Source: Dipylidium caninum
Taxonomy: Eukaryota; Platyhelminthes; Cestoda; Cyclophyllidea; Dipylidiidae
DNA: 64,000 nucleotides
Reading direction: 5' to 3'
Assembly: GCA_017562135.1 (NCBI GenBank)
Contig: QEYB01001479.1
Coordinates: forward strand, 124,001-188,000
Position numbers and translations under genes: made by a program. The stretch's first letter is position 1. Every line of letters starts with the position of its first letter. The notes under the pieces were generated by a model. It was not told where the DNA came from. It ran no database searches and was given only the letters and a program-made list of their open reading frames with translations. This document shows positions 13,101 to 28,100 of this stretch, in pieces.

Positions 13101-16100
13101 AGCAATGGACAAACAATCGCTTAGTCCAATGCTAGAGAAAAAGAAAGAGGATGAGAGAAGGTGACTATGTGCTATCTTTAGTCTCTAAAACTTGTACACA
13201 CATTCTTTTCCTGCGGCGTGGTCTCTTGGACCCCCATGCGGTTTACTAATAAATTTTTGGAATGATAGTACTTAATAGGAATTCAGATAAAAGTAGGGAT
13301 GCCGCTGAAATTCGCAAGTGCATCTTTCACTCGAGACTTGAAAGCATTACCGGTAAAAAATTTACAATGATATATGCATGAAATGCCACGTTTTGGAATC
13401 AAGAACACAGTTGTAATTGTTTCACTATGAAGATAAAAGAACATACACTTAATGAGAAACGAATGTTTATCTGTAACCATAACAACGCAGAGGTGATACA
13501 AAAATACGCCGACCCGATTCGCTTCCACATCCAACGAAGCAAAGAGAAACGTTTTTAGGTCAAAAAAGGTTAAAGTGCCAGTAGCTAAGACTAGCAGCAT
13601 GCTAATGTAATGAGTGAGAATTTAAAATATCGTCACTGCACCAATTAGGGATGGCATGGGGAAAATAAACGGAGTTGAGAAGTAAATTCACCTTGGAATG
13701 GGACGCCGTTGAACTGATTGGGCATGCACACCATCGAGAGCAGTTGGTGCAAGCTGGCACGTCGCAAAAGAACCATCGATATGTGTTCAGGGCAGCTAAA
13801 GCGAGACAAAGTAGTTAAGACAGTGATGCAGACTGACCGATGGTGAAAAAGCAATTCGTTTCCACTGCGACGCAGGACTTTTGTCATCCGATTAAGGCAT
13901 GGAAGTGGCTTAATCGCACCATTACCTACGACTTGCGCTCTCACAATCAGTGGACTGTTTATAATAAAGTTCTCCGCCTCAACCAATTCCTAAAAATTAA
14001 TCTCTTCAACAAGCAATAGGACACCACAAGGAAACACGTTAAGTCGTAAGAGAGATCCCCAACGTACTTGACTGTTGGAAGCCGGATAAGTATAGATTTG
14101 TTATGAAGTTATACCAGTGAATTTTCATATTTTTTCTTTAAGATTACGAAATAAGGCAATTTTTCAAGCATCGAAGGAAACTATTCCGCGAATGGATCCA
14201 AGAAAAAAATGTACCACGGTTGATGTGATATCATGATCATATCCACAATCGAAACGGTCTTTATCGTGGGTTTGAAGAGAAAGGGGGTAAGAAAGATTCC
14301 AGCTTCAATTTCAATTTTGTAAATTTGTACATTGAGATTAGAAAAATGCGGAAATAAGGAGTTAAGGTATGGTAGCATTCGGAAGTTATGTTGAATTACG
14401 AAAACACACGGCAATACCGATGATGAAAGTGGGAAAACGGATTTTGGAGAGTGTACAAAACCAAGTTCATAGAATAACTTTTAATGGTTGAGAATGGCTA
14501 CAATCTCCTACAAGCTGAAAAAATACTCTCCATTCCATATACTATGAACCCAAAAGATTACTAAAATAAGACTGAGACATGCAATATTTTATAAAAACGC
14601 GTTCATGACTATATACACCTTAATGGTCTGTATTAAGATCACAAAATTTTGAGATAGTTGGCAAAGCCAGTGATAAATAAACTTTCCAGACAAAAGAAAT
14701 ATCGCTAAGAAGATAGAATCCAAAGTCAGTTTCACCATTGTATCTTCAACAAGACGCGCTCTTTTGGCAACGCGTTTCCGAAAGGTCTTTTTCAAGAGTG
14801 GTAAATGATGGGAATTCGTCTAGCATTAAGACAATATCAAAATGTGAGACTGTCAAAATTTTTGCCAGTGAAGGGATGGAAATAATAGCCACGACGAACT
14901 AATGCTCGGTAAAATGCTGGGAAGGGAATTGCAGTAAAATGCTGTTTTGTAAATTAATTAATAAATGTTTACGACGAATGAGTTTCTGAATTAGGGAACG
15001 GGAGTTTGGGAAAGCGTCTACGAGACTTTTCACTGTGGCATTTAAGGGCTATAACCTAAGAAACGTAGTTAATTTTCGTCGAGAAAGGAAATAAGAAACT
15101 CCATAGGAGTGGATTTAAATAGGACCATTGAACCTGAACTTCTAAAAGTCGATATGAGAGTAAGTGAGGGCTGAAGTGACTTCTTTTCCCAGCGAAACAA
15201 TAAAATTTCGTCCTCAAAAAAAACACGTGGTTGGTAATAAAACAGCCAAATACAAATAGGAGATATTTTAGATTGAAATATAGCTCTTGGGAGCGTGAAA
15301 ATGTTGGTAAGGGTGAAAAAAGTGACTCACACAACAGAAGGTCTCCGGAGAACCCACTGTACTGCGTTGAATATCGTGGGCACAAGGAGGGAGAAGGAGG
15401 CAGCAAGGTCGGCGCGCAGGAGATCGGGTATGTAGAAGAGGACAGTGGAAAGCACGTATTCCACCTCCTGCAAGTTTAAAGACGAAAACGTACACAAAGC
15501 CAGTAAAAACAAGACCAATTACACCATGGCAACTGTTAAAATGGCAAAGATAACAACAAGGATGAAAAGAACGGTAGCACAGGCGACCACCAGCAGCCAT
15601 GAGAGACGCAGACGGTGTGGCACGCCCTGAGCGACCCGCGCATTGGCTACTCTGTCGTCATGGTGATCAACAAGAGGATCGCGCGTATGGTAACGTATAG
15701 TAATGCCGGATATTAGGGAGTTAGAGTAGCCAACGCCACTTTTTCATCAAAACACAGGACCCAACTATCAAGTCCAGTTTCAGTCTCTGCATAAGTCGTT
15801 AATAACCTTCCCATGCTACATCAAATAAGCATTTTCTTAACACAAAAACGCAGGTTAGAAATGACTAGGTTGAAAGGTCAGAATGTAAAGTGCTAATCGA
15901 GGCTGTGGAATAGGAGAAAATGAGCTCTCAGGAAGGGAGGTATTAACCTTTTTGTTATAGAGGCCATTAAAGTGAATCAGAATATTCATAAGCACTAAAG
16001 CACTTTTTTCAGATACGTATCTATTTTTATAACTATTGCAAATGACTAAAAACGCTCATTGTCTAGCAACTTTGCGATAGGGTGAACAAACAATTCACAA

Positions 16101-19100
16101 AACTCAAGGCGAATGTACTATGTCCCACCCCAAAAATAAACAGAACACCCCTCATTTGGAAAGTTCCGGACACATAAAATAACCTCAAAACGGGACTTAA
16201 AGACAAAGACTTGGGCTCATTAGAACATACTGTTCAAATAAATGCAAATGGCGATAGTGTGGGAGCAACAATTGAATCAGCCACTTCAAGTAATGCAATT
16301 CGAGATTGGTATTTTAACGGGAACCTTAAAGGGTGGTCATTGTGAGAAAGAAACCTACGGGGTCGATTGTGAGAGCCCTGAGAAGGCAGATGTAGAAGCG
16401 AGTGAGGTGATGCATGGAGACATCGGATTTCCGGGCATAGATGAAAATTCGACACAGACAAGCCATGGCCTCAGCGCGACCAACTTGGAAACTAACGTTG
16501 TCCACCTTTAATGAGCGCTCACTAATAATCGCACCTAAAAGAATATACGAGGACAAAATGTTACTTATAGTATTTTGGCAAAAATTTCACGGAAATGAAC
16601 GCAAGATTCCCAAACTGGTTAGAAAATCAGACATGGCATCAATGAAAAAAAAAAACACCAAGCTAAATCTAACTCTAAGGAAAATCGAGTACTGTTGAAT
16701 TAAGGTTCCAGGGCCCCAAGCGTAACGGAAAATCTTTGACAAAAGGTGGGAACTGATGTTATATTTAACTATCCTCTTTTGTTTTAAGTAAACGTAACCA
16801 TGAAGTAATGTTGGAAAAGATTCCAAGAACGTACTAACACAAGGAAGGCCAACTAGTCGATTAGGTTTGTATTCATCTCCGATTCGGTTAGTGATAAAAT
16901 AAAGTTCAAGCAGCATTTATATAAACGTCTCTTTTGGCTAGATCTCCTTTTCATCTACGAGGAAGTACAAGACTGGTAACAATAAAGCGGATAAACCCTG
17001 GAAACCAACGAAAGAGCGCGTGTAGGGATACAGTCCAACTGTTTCCCTTTCATTGTACCACTCAGACTTTATACAAACAATTATTAAAAACATTACATTA
17101 CGAAAAGCTAAAATGCAATTTAACGTACTCTTCGAGGTATATCAGCTGGTAGAACCCCTATGAAGTGGTTTCATCACAATTACAAACACTACTGTTTACC
17201 AGATAGCAGTAGCGAGTACAAGTATTCTCCGGCCTCACATAGGTTCATCAACATATATGTATATATGAAATCGAGCGGACAAATATGCTTTCAACAGCGT
17301 TCTCTAGTGCAGTATAAAACGCAATTCTCATTTCTGCAAGACACAAAATATAAGGCTAATATAAAACTACTCCATTAGTAAATGCGGTTATCTTATTCCC
17401 GGCGACTCCTAAAACAAGTAAAAAGTCGGGGCCCCATTGAGAAAAAGGGCTTTGAGGCACTTGTACGATGTAAAAATTAACAATTAAGCAAATCAGCAGT
17501 TAGAGAGAATGATACTCAAGGTACATCATCAGGAAGTGGGGGGGGGGGGGTATTCGGTTTCATAAAAAATTAGGATGTTTTCCTAAAAAAATTGAAAAAC
17601 TATACCGCTACTCAGCAAACTGAGTTTTATCGACAGTTGCACGACTGGCAGTGTTAGATCAAATGTGCACTGGTGGAGGAGTACATTTGGCAATAAATAG
17701 GTGAAGTTGGCTGTGATAAAAAAGTACGATAACATAAATGATATTAGCAGAATTGTGTCTATTTCGTGGTAGGAAACCATATTACAAATAATGGAGCAAG
17801 GGTCGGGTGAAGATTTTGGATAGATGAAAGAAAATTTGGAACATTTAGTGGTGAGCGAGGATGAAGCCCAAGGAAGGATGGAGGGCATGGAAAAATATAT
17901 TTGACATCTTGGAAGTCGGACTTACTGTGAATCAAATAATACTGACAGAACTATTTGGAAGCGAAGGCACTCTACATTACTTTTAAAGGCTGTATCAAAT
18001 ATTTAATGGTATTATAAGTACTTGGGCAAATAGTTCATCACTAACTGGCCATAATGCTGCAATTTAAGGCAACTTTTCAAGAGCATCAATCAGAGTAGTT
18101 GCCCGGTTATTATTACTAAAGAAATAAATTATGATTATAAAAAAACTAGAATGCCGGAATAAATATCAAAAAGGGGAAGAGTTGTTTAAAAGATATAAAT
18201 CAAAAGCACATTACAAAGAAAAATTGCTTGGCGAAAAACTGATAAAAAGCAATTTCGTTCTAGTGAATTAGTAAACAAATATAGATGAAAGCCAAATAAG
18301 ATCTAAACCGAGAGTAACTCCAAAAGGACCCAAATTTTCCCCACCAGAACGGATAAGCGATTCAGTCATAGAATAAACTTTTATCGCTTCGTCAGAGACT
18401 TACATATATGCATAAAAAAATTAAACAAGCAAAAGCGGTGTGAAGTACGTAAATTGTTAAGATTTCTACGTCAAGGGGTAAGGTCAGCGGTTCGAGTGGA
18501 AACCAAACAAACAAATTTGAGGCTTACGTGCCGCGGTTACAAAGAAGAGCAGGCAAAACGGCAATAACGGGAGGAATCGAGGTTCCCATAGAAGTATCGT
18601 ATAGAAAGCGGGAGAATTGCAAGAGATTTGGAAACGCACTTTCCTTTCCAGAGGTGGAAGTACCCTTGTAACGCCCTATAGCGGCCTCGAACAGCCAAGG
18701 TCCCAAGAGACGCAGAAGAGAAGCAATGTGGGGACGGTTGTAAAAGTAAGTGACGAGAATGTCGGGTTGAAGCCAAGCTTCAGCAACGGATTGGGGGTTG
18801 AGCAGGGAAGACGAGAGGCCAGAGTTGAGTGTCAGATTTGCAAAGGAGCCTTTAGAGACGGCAACAGCCGTCTGTGCCTCGTTTTCAGGCAGAAAATTGT
18901 CAGTCTGGTCATTGGCCCCTCGAGGCTTGCCTGAGAATACAAGGATAGGCAGGAGCATGAGTTTTCCACTATTATGAGGAATATAGAGCTCCACAACGCG
19001 CATAACAAAATCAAGCTTCGAGTGAATGGGTGATAATGTTGTACTAAGATCTGCGCGACGATAATGTTGATCAGATCATACAGGTGTAGTGAAGTTAATG

Positions 19101-22100
19101 TTAAGAATATGATGCGGTACGATGTGCGATTCATGAACACTAAGAGATCGGCGAAGACAGAGTTGCTAATTAAAAAACTGACACCGATTTTTCCACAAAT
19201 TAAACTTGTTTATGAACCTATAGGTGAGAAGAACGATGTACAAATGAAAATTAGTGAATAAAGAGATAAGAGGAAGTAATGTACAAATAAGAGGCAAAAT
19301 CCAATGAGTATGATGAAAGATAGGTCAAAGTTAGTGAAACAAATGGACTTAAATCAGTTGACGAAAAGATGGAGTGAAGAGGAAAGAGCTTGGAAAAATA
19401 AAGGAGCGAATAATCAGACCAATAGCAACCCAATGAAAGTAATATAGTCTGATATCAAAATTAATTTTGCGTATGGTCGCGTTCAAGAAGGAAGGCAGAT
19501 GGTAACAAAGAGACTTTGCGAAGAATATGATAAATGCAGTAACAAAGGAGCTGTGGTTGCAGGATAACTTACAAAAGTAGAAGACCTTGCACTAGGCTTT
19601 TATTATACATTAAGTTGGTACGTGACAATGGTTTATCATGGCATTATCGAAAGCTATCAAAACATCCTTAAGAAAGCAATGAGAACATTTTCCACTTACA
19701 TAGTGAACAGGGTTAAACGATAAGGCATGATGACAAACAACTCGTACTAACAAGAATGGCCTTCACAAGATGAACTGGTAAACCGAGGGACGATTATCAC
19801 AAGCATTCCAAATGATTATTAACACCGACACTGAAGAGCGTATCGTGACGCCCGGAGTTACTCCACAAAAAGTTGTGCCTAGAGAACGGTCGAGCTGCGA
19901 GCTGCACGGATCGTAAGAGTAGCTCTTTCCACCACCATCGTGGAGGACAAGTCAAAAGCGTAGACAAATGTTCTCAACTTGTGTTAGGAAGGAGTATTTC
20001 GTTTTCTGCACGCCACTATGTTTAGGAACGATGTTCCATTTAGCATGGTGTAGACAGGAGTATAGAGCTTCCCGTAAGTAAATGGTCCAAAATCCGAAGT
20101 AAACAGTGATTTAACACCAGGAATAAAGTAGGGTACATTATTGACAAGAAGCCGACTCCAATTCATAGAGCCTAAATTGCCGCTGAAGGGATCATAGAAC
20201 ATACCATTTCAATAATATCAAATTTATGGAATTGTCAGTGTCGATAGCTTCGACCATGCCTTTAGATGGCAAAAATAAGCTGAATAGGGAAAGATTGTAA
20301 ATGGCGGTATATTGTGCTGGTCACTTCACCTACAGAAGTGATTTGACGCCGCGTTCTATTTTCATAACCCTAAATCTCTTAGTCTCCATGATAGTCGACT
20401 AGGTAGCCACAAATAAAGAGGACAAGGATTCAAGTTGAGACGTCCTATTTTCGAAGACATTAACGCGGTGGTAACGTTGCGTAACCAGGCAATTGAAGAC
20501 AAATCCGTAAAAAGCAGCAATTTTTAAGACTCATACCGATTTAAAGTGGGTAGTGGCTAATTTCCGACCTAAAATTTCATAATTTTGGTGGAGAGAGAAG
20601 CGCTAAAGTTATTATCAATTAGTGTAGACACAAAACGATTCCGATTGTTCTATAAACAACTATGCAGTATAAAGATTGACTGCCTCCAAAAGAAGGAATA
20701 ATGAATTTCAACATAAATTACTTCTGAGGACTACCAGCACATCTAAGCGCATTACTAAAATAGACGATAAGATTTTATTTTAATCCTGAAAATCAGGCAC
20801 GCTGCTGCTACCCACGACTCGTGAACTGGAATTCTGAAATTGAAAGGAATCGAGAATGATTGCACCAGACGATCCAAGCATAAAACGCGGCTTTAGTCTT
20901 GACTCCACTAAACAAGCCGTGGAAACTTGTAGACTGCTAATTTCTGCACGTATTATAAGCCGACAGAAAGCCGTAGGCAGTGGGATTCACAACGACTCCT
21001 GTCATTTTCTCTTACTTTGAACCGTTAGTCAGTTGAATTTGACTCGGTTATTCCATTTCGCCTTCGCCATTTACGCGTCGAGACTTTGGAATGGGATGGG
21101 ATACAGATGCCTCTACGGAAATTTGCATAGCCTTTAAAGAGGTCACAGATAGAAGTGCCTTCACGAAAAATATAAGTTCTTCACATTGCGATCCACCTCA
21201 ATTTTTATGGTCTTCAGAAAAACCCCATTCTCTCTGTTGGTGAGGCAATACGCCTCACACGTTACGGCAACTAAAGGACACTTCTTCAGACGAACTGTTA
21301 ACACAAGATATCAAGCATAAATTAGTCTCGTGCGTGAAACGAGTACATTCAAACAAGCAAAAGAATACTCTTTATTATGTTTTTGGCTCACTTATTTTAC
21401 GTTATGCAATCAAAGGATGTAGATTTACCACTTGAGCCACATGGGGAAACATCTTGTAATAACCTCACCGGCAAGGCTCATTTTCAGAAAAAGCATAACA
21501 TACTGTAGCGCGATTGTTAGTGTTATCTACTCGAAATAGCATTGAAATGTAGTGAAATATATCCAAAGCGAACCAAGTCGACGTACTGGTATCTGACGTC
21601 CTGACAAGGCAAAAAATATATCATATAAGCGCTCTTGGAAGATCGAAAAGGTAAGGTAGAGTAACAAGAAAGAAGGCCTGTAGCAGCAAAAATGGTCCAG
21701 AATAAAAAAAAAACAGACCAAAAATTGGGTATAAATGATTAAAAGGTAGCCAGCATGGTCCGTAATAAAAGCAAACCCTGTGTCAAGTCAGGCATCAGCA
21801 AAAGTGAAGCAAAGGAAATCTAGAAAACTGAAGGAAAGTAACATAGTTACCATGAATAGAAGCAAAATGACACCTAGACAAGAAATGAAACATCTCCCAT
21901 AAACATAGACAACAAGTAAGAGCACTATTCCCTCCCTAAGGATAGATTCAACCCGACCGAAATAAAGTCCCGGAAAAGTGCACAGAACCAAAATATTTTC
22001 ACTCTAACAGACAGTAAAAGGTGTGTCCAACCTATAAATATGGTGTCAGGCGAACGGACAGAAGCATATTGAAAGTACTCGGCAGCATCGGCAAGAGGTC

Positions 22101-25100
22101 CGTAGAGATTCTGCGGAACTCCGGCGAAAGTGGAGAGACATCCGGCTGGAGAGGGAGCAATACCCAGAAAGAGATCCACCACGGTAGATAGACTGTGCAT
22201 TAAATGGTGGAAGATGGCGGGCAAGAAAGCCGCCGTTAGGCGGCATCGCACTGCTGCGTTTGAGCGCCTGAAATAAGAGGAACAACATAAACGGGAAAAT
22301 ACCATTCCACTGTCTTTTACGTTCGTCATGGAGAAAATTAGCTAAATTGACTTTTGATAATTAGGTAACAACAACTGCCTGGTGTGATGCAACCGTAGAA
22401 TTTCTCCCAAATAATAGAGGGCGTTAGAGTTCAATGTTCTTTTAAAACTCAACACTCAAATGTTTTAAAAGAGAGGTGGCGGAATATCTGGAAAAGCAAC
22501 TTACCGGAAATATTCAAACAAAATTGTACGAGTTATCTCAGCCGGATGACAAAGGTCAACAGGATTGCCAAGCAGATGAAGAATACGAAACCAAGTAATT
22601 TCAGCAATTTCTTCTGGTATGTCTAAGTTGAGTTGGCGGTTTAAGAGAGTTTGGAAGGCTGAAAAGGACGAAGATGAACAGGTGGAGAAGTCACATTAAA
22701 AATCCAAAAATTTTAATATACCGGATAGAGGAGGAGGATTGATCGCGGTTGTGGGCATATTGGAACGGTCCGCCGGAGTCCCCGAAGAACAAGAGAGCTC
22801 AGGGGCTAAATAGGGACGAAGAACATTGCAGGTGAAAACGACCAGCATGCGAGACCAGATGTAGCTCAGGCCGACTCGATGGCGGGAGACATGACAGAGT
22901 TCCTGCAGACCCTGCCAGTAGGCCGGTGAGGGGTAATGCTGACTAAGGGCACGCATCCATACGCGGTTAAGCATACCCGCGACCAGGCATTCAAGCTGAA
23001 GCATTCCACGAACTCCGGGGGACTAAAAATGATAGATTGAGGTAATGATTCACATCTGGTGAATAGATTATGAGGTCTTCTCGAATTACATAAAGGGTCA
23101 AAAAAGAAATGTAAAAAATTCTCGCCATCAATGTAAAACCGCTTTCCACAAAACTACCAGATATATGGTGAACTGACGGCTGTCAAACGTAGCTAGAAAA
23201 TAACGGAGACCAGTAAGCAGTGGTGCAGAGTCCAACATATTTTTAGAGTGTCAATTTGAATGAAAATCGCTATATATTCACAAAAACAGCTAATGCAAAT
23301 AGAATACCGTGTCTTGTAGGTACTGGCCCTTTTGGGTTTCTTTACAGTTAACAGTAGCGAAATTAGGTTATAGGCAGTAGTCCCCATCCTCCTCACTATG
23401 TAGGCGACTGTCTACATTCAAGTAATCCGCGATTCACTAAAGAGGGATTGAAAGTCTGGCTTGCCATTGAAGAGGAGGGAAAGGAGGAAGATACGAGGAA
23501 AGGTACACTTCAGAATTTAAAACGTTACCATTAACTTGTGACTAATCATTAGCTTAGAATTTTTACAGGGGATCATAATGGATTGATCCTGGCGATCGGC
23601 CCTAAATCCACCTTTCAATGCCTAGGTCGTTAGACTGAATAAAGCACCACATATTAGCAATAACGTTCATAACTAAGTGGAGCGCCATGGCTCAGCGCTG
23701 ATGAATTGAATGGATATGAACAGGCAGAACAAGAATTAGACATCCCACTCACTCATTTGCATGATCACATGTAAATACCTTTTAGACACACCGTAACCAA
23801 AAAAAGTGGGCGTTAATTGCCGTCAATTTAAACGGTATATTAGCAGACAAGTTGCATGTCCCGCTCACAGTCAAATGTAGGAATCCCGTCTGTTGCATAA
23901 TCAACAAAAATGGACATCTCGAGACGATATCAAGTGGCGTCCCACAAAATATACAAGCGTTGTGTATTTCTGAATTTATGGAGGCAGATTTGAATGGGAC
24001 AAAGAGAATGTGAGAAATTATGCAAAAGTTGTATTTGACTCTTTAGCGGCGAATGCGTCTGAAAGGTGATGCAGCTAAATTTCTTTCGGATATATGTGCA
24101 GAACTTTGGATTTTCCTATAATGTTCTTTGAAACTCCAAGATGTGAAGTACAAAAATGTTGAATAAAAATGTGCACGACGGATCTGTTTAAAAAAATTAC
24201 CATGTATTTACGAAAAAAAAATTGTAAAAAGAGAGAGCGAATGTGGGTTTTAGCGAAAGACGTAGACGCAGTTGTAAAATTTAAAGAATTTAAGGCGTAA
24301 TCATGTTTAGAAAGAATTCCCAGTTTAACGTCTATTGGCATCAATTAACAAAAATAGTAAAGATAACTGAGGAATGGCTGAGCTAAAGGAGATGGGAATT
24401 CCCACATACTTGCCATTCCTCCATTGGGGCGTATTGAATGCGTTCGAAAGAAGTTATTAAAATAATGGTTATAAAATGGCGTCTTTCCGACAAGCGAATA
24501 ATTCTTAGTTTTGCGCACAATGGTAGAATACATGAATGAATTATCCACGATCTTGTGGTCTAGATACCCGATTCAGAAACAGTTATTACGGGGATAATAA
24601 GAGAGCGTATGGGGTGCAAAGTGTCCACAACCAATTCGGCGTTCATGGAATCATGGGTGCTCAAATGCAGATACCTACGACAAAACCATCCAGGCAGTAG
24701 TTATAGAACAGTCAATCAAATCACACGTTTTAAGCAAAATGATGTGATTGGACTAGGCGGGATCATACAAAACTGAACCAAATGTGTTTACATAGTACAA
24801 AGTGGATGCAGAGACAGATACCTGGGAGAATGGTCGCGACAACGTGATGAATGAGGAGTCGATCTGCGGAGGAGGGGCTAGAACGGCGTAGCAGACAGCG
24901 AGACAGAAGTCCAGTAAGTGATCCCACAGAGGTCCAGTAAGGAGGTGCGAGGTATAGAGGATTTGCTCCACTCGATTAACTATCCGTGAAACAAGGGGAA
25001 TGTACCTCTCCTGCAACCAACGCTCCCCTTCCCCCGCCACCGTACCAGCATTCGGTTGCGCGGCTCCGGTCAAACCTAAGGTTGAAAAGATTAAATTCAC

Positions 25101-28100
25101 TGTAAATGCCACCAACACGTGGTTATGAAAAGCTTAAATGAAAAGTTTGAATAGTGTAGCCTAAAAGAGGGAGGAGTAAGTATTAAAATGAAATATAAAA
25201 AAAGCAAAACTGCTATGTCAGTTATTATTTTTCTAGGAATCAAAACGTCAAATACTCGTTTGTGTAAAATTTGGACGTCAAAAATGCGACAAACGAAAAT
25301 AAGTTTTGTATCATCGTTGAGACTAAAGGGCAGAAATGTTGCGGATGATTTAAAAATTTTTCAGTCGCAAAAGCTTACGATTCGTTCATTCTAAGGAGCA
25401 AATTGGGAGGGTGCAGTGGAAATATTTGCAGTTATAATTTATTATGAAAATAGAGTAAGATAAAAGGGGTTTTTTAAGATTATTCGCAAAAGGGATAACC
25501 CCTTCCTAATATACATTTAACGAATAAGGTGTATAGAACCTTAAAATTGAACCGAGACGATGGAGCCAAAGCCAAATCAGCAACTCCTTCCAGGAATCAC
25601 TCATCTCCTCCACATAACTTCTATTAATATACATAGATTCACAGAGAAGAGGATAAAATGCTTACCGTCAGCCTTCCCTAGACAACTTGTTTTAGAAGAA
25701 AATGGGTAACGCGAAAGTGCGTATGCGAAATACAATAGTCCTAAAGAGAGGTGCCTTAATGAAAGAGGCGATGAAATTTTTCACACATTAGCACTCCAAT
25801 GTTATCGTCAAGGTAGACGCGTTTCCACTATTGTAAAAGGTGCTACTTAAAAATAAATACAAGAAATGATGTGTGCTAGGTGATCCCAGGTGCCAGAACA
25901 AAATCAACATAATTCATTACCAAAAAGTAAAAGTATGGGAAAATTGAGGTCCTTCAGAAGACGGATAAGTACGATACATGTGAAAGCATGAGCACGTAAG
26001 ATTGATGGTATCCCTGACAGAAATGCAGTAACAAAACTTATACGAATGACCGGTGAGAAGATAAAAAAGTGTAAATCAAATTAAATAGTGAGACTCAATT
26101 CGATGAATAGATCTCATTCGACAGGCGCTTACAAAAGAGGCGATTGAAGGGAAGGCGAACATTCACGAAAATTATTAATCGCATTTTGCTGGGAATTGGC
26201 CAACGAACTGAAGGTGACTTAGGGGGAAAACTCGACACTAACTCAAATACTTTTTTTGCCTCCTAAAAATAACTCGCCCATTTTATCATATTGGAATGCA
26301 CAAGGCGGAATGTTCGCCATAAAGATGACCGAAAAGCACTTTCAGTAGTTGAATGAAAAAAGAAGTATTTTTAAAAGGGCTTGGAAGTACGATATACTTG
26401 ATTTGATCTAGTAACGACCTGAAGCCAAAGTAATTGCGTACTTTATATATCCCTTTGCAAGTAGAGTAGATGCATGAGTGACAATGTCTTGAAACAGCTC
26501 TTATCGTAGCATCTCTTCTTGCCTCTTTATGAGATCTGTCGCCCAAGAATTAAGATAATTTGGAAGAGCAGAACAATCCAGGGCAAGATACAGGATGGTA
26601 ATAATCTTTGATGCCAATTTCTCCGTATAAGTTAAATCTACCCAACTCTTAAATTAGGAGTTATTATACTAAAGTAACTTCTCGTATCAGGTTACAGGGG
26701 AATTAGATGCAAAATTAACACATCTGTGTGGACAGGCAAATCGAAACCCCCAGAACAGTAACAAAATGCAAATTGAGCTGCGCTGTCGCAACAACAGGGC
26801 GTATAATTAGCGAAAGGTGCTGATAGAGAAAAGTAGGCTTGCAACAAAGAATTGAAAAATTGTGTTCTATTTTACATGCGCGACGTTTGAGTGGCCTAAG
26901 GAAGGAAAAGAACAAGCAAAATACGTCACAGACGGCGGATTTAAATACATCTGAGATTCACAGTCAACAAAGGGATGATTTGAAGCAGTGAATTATATAT
27001 CTTCCAAAATAAGAGAAATAAACAAACAACCACTCATACATATGCAATGGAAACAGGCGTTGACATTATGACAGGCTTACTACGGCACATAGAAAAAGAC
27101 AACAGAGGAGGATTCATACTTTAGGTACAAAGGTTAATCGGATTCAACGTAACTGAAACACACGAAAGAGATGTTTTGTAATCTGAATGCAAGCCATGAG
27201 TGCACGAAGTCTCTTGTAGGGAACAAGTCTCGAATCACGACCCAAAGAACAGTAAATTTTTCAAGAACTTGGGGAAGCGATGATCTGAGGGGAATTAACC
27301 TTTTTCGGAAGAAGGACAGAGAATGTAAAATCAAAGAAATTCAATTATTGGGATCTCAAACTAAAAGTAACCACTTTCTCATTCAGGAATAGACTAGTGT
27401 GGAAATAAGTCAGACTGATTCATACAGTTAATACTGTCCAATAAAAGAGGGATCTAAATTTTTACATATTAACACCTGAACCATATGGTGTGCACCCACC
27501 ACGCATAATCTCCCCAACAGTCCCAATGGTGGTAGACGAAGCAGCAGTGAATACAGGATCCGGGGGATCGCGAGGTGCTTGATGGAAGAAGGTGAAGAGC
27601 CCATCGGTGGGGGGATCGGCAGGAGCGTGAGGGGCGAAGAAGCGGCAGAGAGCGCAGAGGAGGCGGTGAGCGTACATTACAGGGTTGGCAAGAAGGGCGT
27701 GCGGAAGATGCGCGCCTCGCTGACCCTGAGCCGGCAGGAGACAGCCCAACCACTCGCAACAGAGATGTACACTGTGCATCACTATGTCCCAGTGTCCAGC
27801 CGACATTGTCAACCCATAATTGACAGCCTTGAGCACAAAAAGCGGAGGAGAGAGGGGAATAAATTTATCATACGTTCGGGCGAAGATTTAGTGAGGCATT
27901 TACGATTGTTTCTTAAAAAAATATTTTAATAAATACTTAAGAAAAATAATGTACTAGAGAGAATAAGGAATCTTCAGAAGTGTGGTTCAATGTTGATAAT
28001 TAAAATAAAACACGATTTCTAATCTGAGTTTTGGTTGGAAAGATTGCTACCGCAGATAGTTGTTTTTGTCCTTGAAAGAATGTATTTATTCAGTAGTTTT

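Noticed and set aside
15268..15600. Overlapping minus-strand frames longer than the RALGAPB exon
   Set aside because: Only 15,333-15,467 fits the family and the phases on both sides; the rest extends into flanking introns.
17583..17888. Minus-strand 101-codon frame as an extra RALGAPB exon
   Set aside because: Exons 8 and 9 already join in phase 2 without it, and its residues do not resemble the family.
24601..24700. tRNA- or small-RNA-like look in intronic sequence
   Set aside because: I could not fold a cloverleaf with conserved A and B boxes; no tRNA gene is supported in the window.
27579..27929. Plus-strand 116-codon frame
   Set aside because: It is antisense to RALGAPB exon 3, which has the YGLT and PHAPADPP-type coding signal in phase with its neighbours.
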